The notes below the pieces were generated by a model. The model ran no database searches. It saw only the letters and a program-made list of their open reading frames with translations, and was not told the DNA's origin. DNA of 64,000 nucleotides from Pseudoxanthomonas sp. GM95. GTDB taxonomy: Bacteria; Pseudomonadota; Gammaproteobacteria; Xanthomonadales; Xanthomonadaceae. The stretch is from NCBI RefSeq assembly GCF_900109775.1, contig NZ_FOAX01000002.1, forward strand, positions 1,240,001 to 1,304,000. Reading direction: 5' to 3'. Shown here piece after piece: positions 62,527 through 64,000 of the stretch. The position numbers were made by a program, and so were the translations under genes. Numbering within the stretch: the first letter of the stretch is position 1; each line of letters opens with the position of its first letter.

Positions 62527-64000
62527 ATGCGTTCCATCGCAGAAACCGATCTTGGTACCCCGAACCCGCAGCTGTTCCAGCTGCAGCCGCTGAAGAAAGT
62601 CAGCGTCTCCATCGACGGTCACTGGATCGACGTGCCCGACGGCACCTCGGTCATGCGCGCCGCAGCGTTGATGGGAACCAAGATCCCGAAACTGTGTGCC
62701 TCCGACGCGCTGGACGCCTTCGGTTCGTGCCGGCTATGCCTGGTCGAGATCGAAGGCCGCAAGGGTTACCCAGCCTCATGCACCACGCCGGTCAGCGAAG
62801 GCATGGTGGTGCGCACGCAGTCCTCCACGCTGGCCCAGCTACGGCGCGGGGTGATGGAGCTGTATATCTCCGACCATCCGCTGGATTGCCTGACCTGTCC
62901 CACCAACGGCCACTGCGAGTTGCAGGACATGGCCGGCGCGGTTGGCCTGCGCGAAGTGCGTTACGGCTACGAGGGCGCGAACCACACCAAGCCGGTCAGC
63001 CAGGACGGCCACGTCAATCCGCTGTTCGTCGGCAAGGATGCGTCCAACCCTTACTTCAGCTTCGATCCATCCAAGTGCATCGTTTGTTCGCGCTGCGTGC
63101 GGGCCTGCAGCGAAGTGCAGGGCACCTTCGCGCTGACGATCCAGGGCCGCGGTTTCGATTCCAAGGTCTCGGCGGGGCAGGACCAGGCTTTCCTGGAATC
63201 GGAGTGCGTCAGCTGCGGCGCCTGCGTGCAGGCGTGCCCGACCGCGACGCTGTCGGAGAAGTCGCTGATCCAGCTCGGCCAGGCCGACCACAGCGTGGTG
63301 ACGACCTGCGCGTACTGCGGCGTGGGCTGTTCGTTCCGTGCCGAAATGCAGGGCGACACCCTGGTGCGGATGGCCCCCAACGCCGATGGCCACGCCAATC
63401 ACGGGCATTCGTGCGTCAAGGGCCGCTTCGCCCTGGGCTACGCCACCCATCCGGACCGCATCACCACGCCGATGATCCGCAGGAAGATCACCGATCCGTG
63501 GGAGGTGGTGAGCTGGGAGGAGGCCATCGCCTATACCGCCAGCGAGTTCAAGCGCCTGCAGCAGCAGTACGGAAAGTTCTCCATCGGCGGCATCACTTCC
63601 TCGCGCTGCACCAACGAAGAAACCTACCTGGTGCAGAAGCTGGTGCGTGCCGGTTTTGGCAACAACAACGTCGATACCTGCGCCCGTGTCTGTCATTCGC
63701 CGACCGGCTATGGCCTGAAGCAGACGCTGGGCGAATCGGCCGGCACTCAGGACTTCGATTCGGTGAAGTTTGCCGACGTGATCCTGGTGATGGGCGCCAA
63801 CCCGACCGATGGCCATCCGGTGTTCGCCTCGCAGATGAAGCGTCGCCTGCGCCAGGGCGCCAAGCTGATCGTGATCGACCCGCGTCGCATCGACCTGGTC
63901 AAGACGCCGCATGGCGCGGCCGATGTGCATCTCAAGCTGCGCCCCGGCACCAACGTGGCCATGCTCAACGCGCTGGCCCATGTGATCGTCACCGAAGGCC
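62527..64000 (+). CDS. fdsA: NAD-dependent formate dehydrogenase, alpha subunit (partial)
   Basis: The first 491 codons of the molybdenum subunit; the gene continues past the window. It starts with ATG at 62527 after AGGAGGCTGAC. Clusters in order are a [2Fe-2S] site (Cys57, Cys68, Cys71, Cys85), a His/Cys [4Fe-4S] site (HPLDCLTCPTNGHCELQ), two [4Fe-4S] sites (Cys184-187-190-194 and Cys227-230-233-237) and the bis-MGD domain cluster (Cys261-264-268). The molybdenum ligand is Cys389 in ARVCHSPTGYGLKQ, so it is a cysteine rather than selenocysteine enzyme. It matches Rhodobacter and Cupriavidus FdsA. Confidence 0.93.
   Translation, partial: MRSIAETDLGTPNPQLFQLQPLKKVSVSIDGHWIDVPDGTSVMRAAALMGTKIPKLCASDALDAFGSCRLCLVEIEGRKGYPASCTTPVSEGMVVRTQSSTLAQLRRGVMELYISDHPLDCLTCPTNGHCELQDMAGAVGLREVRYGYEGANHTKPVSQDGHVNPLFVGKDASNPYFSFDPSKCIVCSRCVRACSEVQGTFALTIQGRGFDSKVSAGQDQAFLESECVSCGACVQACPTATLSEKSLIQLGQADHSVVTTCAYCGVGCSFRAEMQGDTLVRMAPNADGHANHGHSCVKGRFALGYATHPDRITTPMIRRKITDPWEVVSWEEAIAYTASEFKRLQQQYGKFSIGGITSSRCTNEETYLVQKLVRAGFGNNNVDTCARVCHSPTGYGLKQTLGESAGTQDFDSVKFADVILVMGANPTDGHPVFASQMKRRLRQGAKLIVIDPRRIDLVKTPHGAADVHLKLRPGTNVAMLNALAHVIVTEG

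Overview
The window is high-GC proteobacterial chromosome, most likely from the Xanthomonadaceae. The inference rests on the GC-rich codon use, the xanthomonad-style TonB-receptor carbohydrate locus with a tryptophan-halogenase-like gene, and the protein sequences, which read like Xanthomonas, Stenotrophomonas or Pseudoxanthomonas orthologues. Pseudoxanthomonas is a guess; nothing here fixes the genus. I saw no CRISPR array, rRNA, tRNA, prophage or insertion-sequence transposase.

Layout. (1) 1-1820: the 5' end of gcvP (minus) behind a tandem glycine riboswitch, then a Bcr/CflA efflux pump. (2) 1885-18058: a starch/maltodextrin locus with a TonB-dependent receptor, two exported GH13 amylases, an exported pullulanase, a cytoplasmic alpha-glucosidase, an inner-membrane sugar symporter, a flavin-dependent halogenase-like protein and a LacI regulator. 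Both divergent promoter regions of the locus carry the same 16-bp palindromic site in opposite orientation, the likely LacI operator. (3) 18132-25140: housekeeping genes, namely a BaiN-type flavoprotein, YaeQ, an RluA-type pseudouridine synthase, a cold-shock protein with a long leader, SelO, Apt and DbpA. (4) 25183-28440: a barnase-like membrane-anchored or secreted RNase overlapping its barstar-like inhibitor, and an exported GH3 beta-glucosidase. (5) 28710-40989: a POT peptide transporter, rhomboid protease, Lys/Ala-rich histone H1-like protein, several small or DUF proteins, a lipoprotein, Lhr helicase, MAPEG and VOC proteins. (6) 41075-48392: Mfd, a GNAT enzyme, RlmJ and the CreBC two-component system, followed by about 630 bp of non-coding palindromic repeats. 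(7) 49023-52610: a putrescine/omega-amino-acid catabolic module (class III aminotransferase divergent from puuR-puuC). (8) 53223-57380: PQQ glucose dehydrogenase, a PhnB-like VOC protein and DapA. (9) 57424-64000: a formate module with a ModE/LysR-like regulator divergent from an OFA-type formate/oxalate transporter and fdsGBA; fdsA runs off the end.

How the parts work together. In region 2 the receptor would bring maltodextrins into the periplasm, the exported amylases and pullulanase would trim and debranch them, the symporter would carry short maltooligosaccharides inward and the alpha-glucosidase would release glucose. The LacI protein would couple all this to sugar supply. Region 9 would take up formate and oxidise it to CO2, passing electrons to NAD+ through a molybdenum enzyme, under a regulator whose ModE-like DNA-binding domain suggests a link to molybdenum status. 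The strongest leads for follow-up are the shared operator, the halogenase-like gene in a sugar locus, the RNase/inhibitor pair, the palindrome cluster at 48.4-49.0 kb and a lone strong terminator near 32.2 kb that may end a small RNA.
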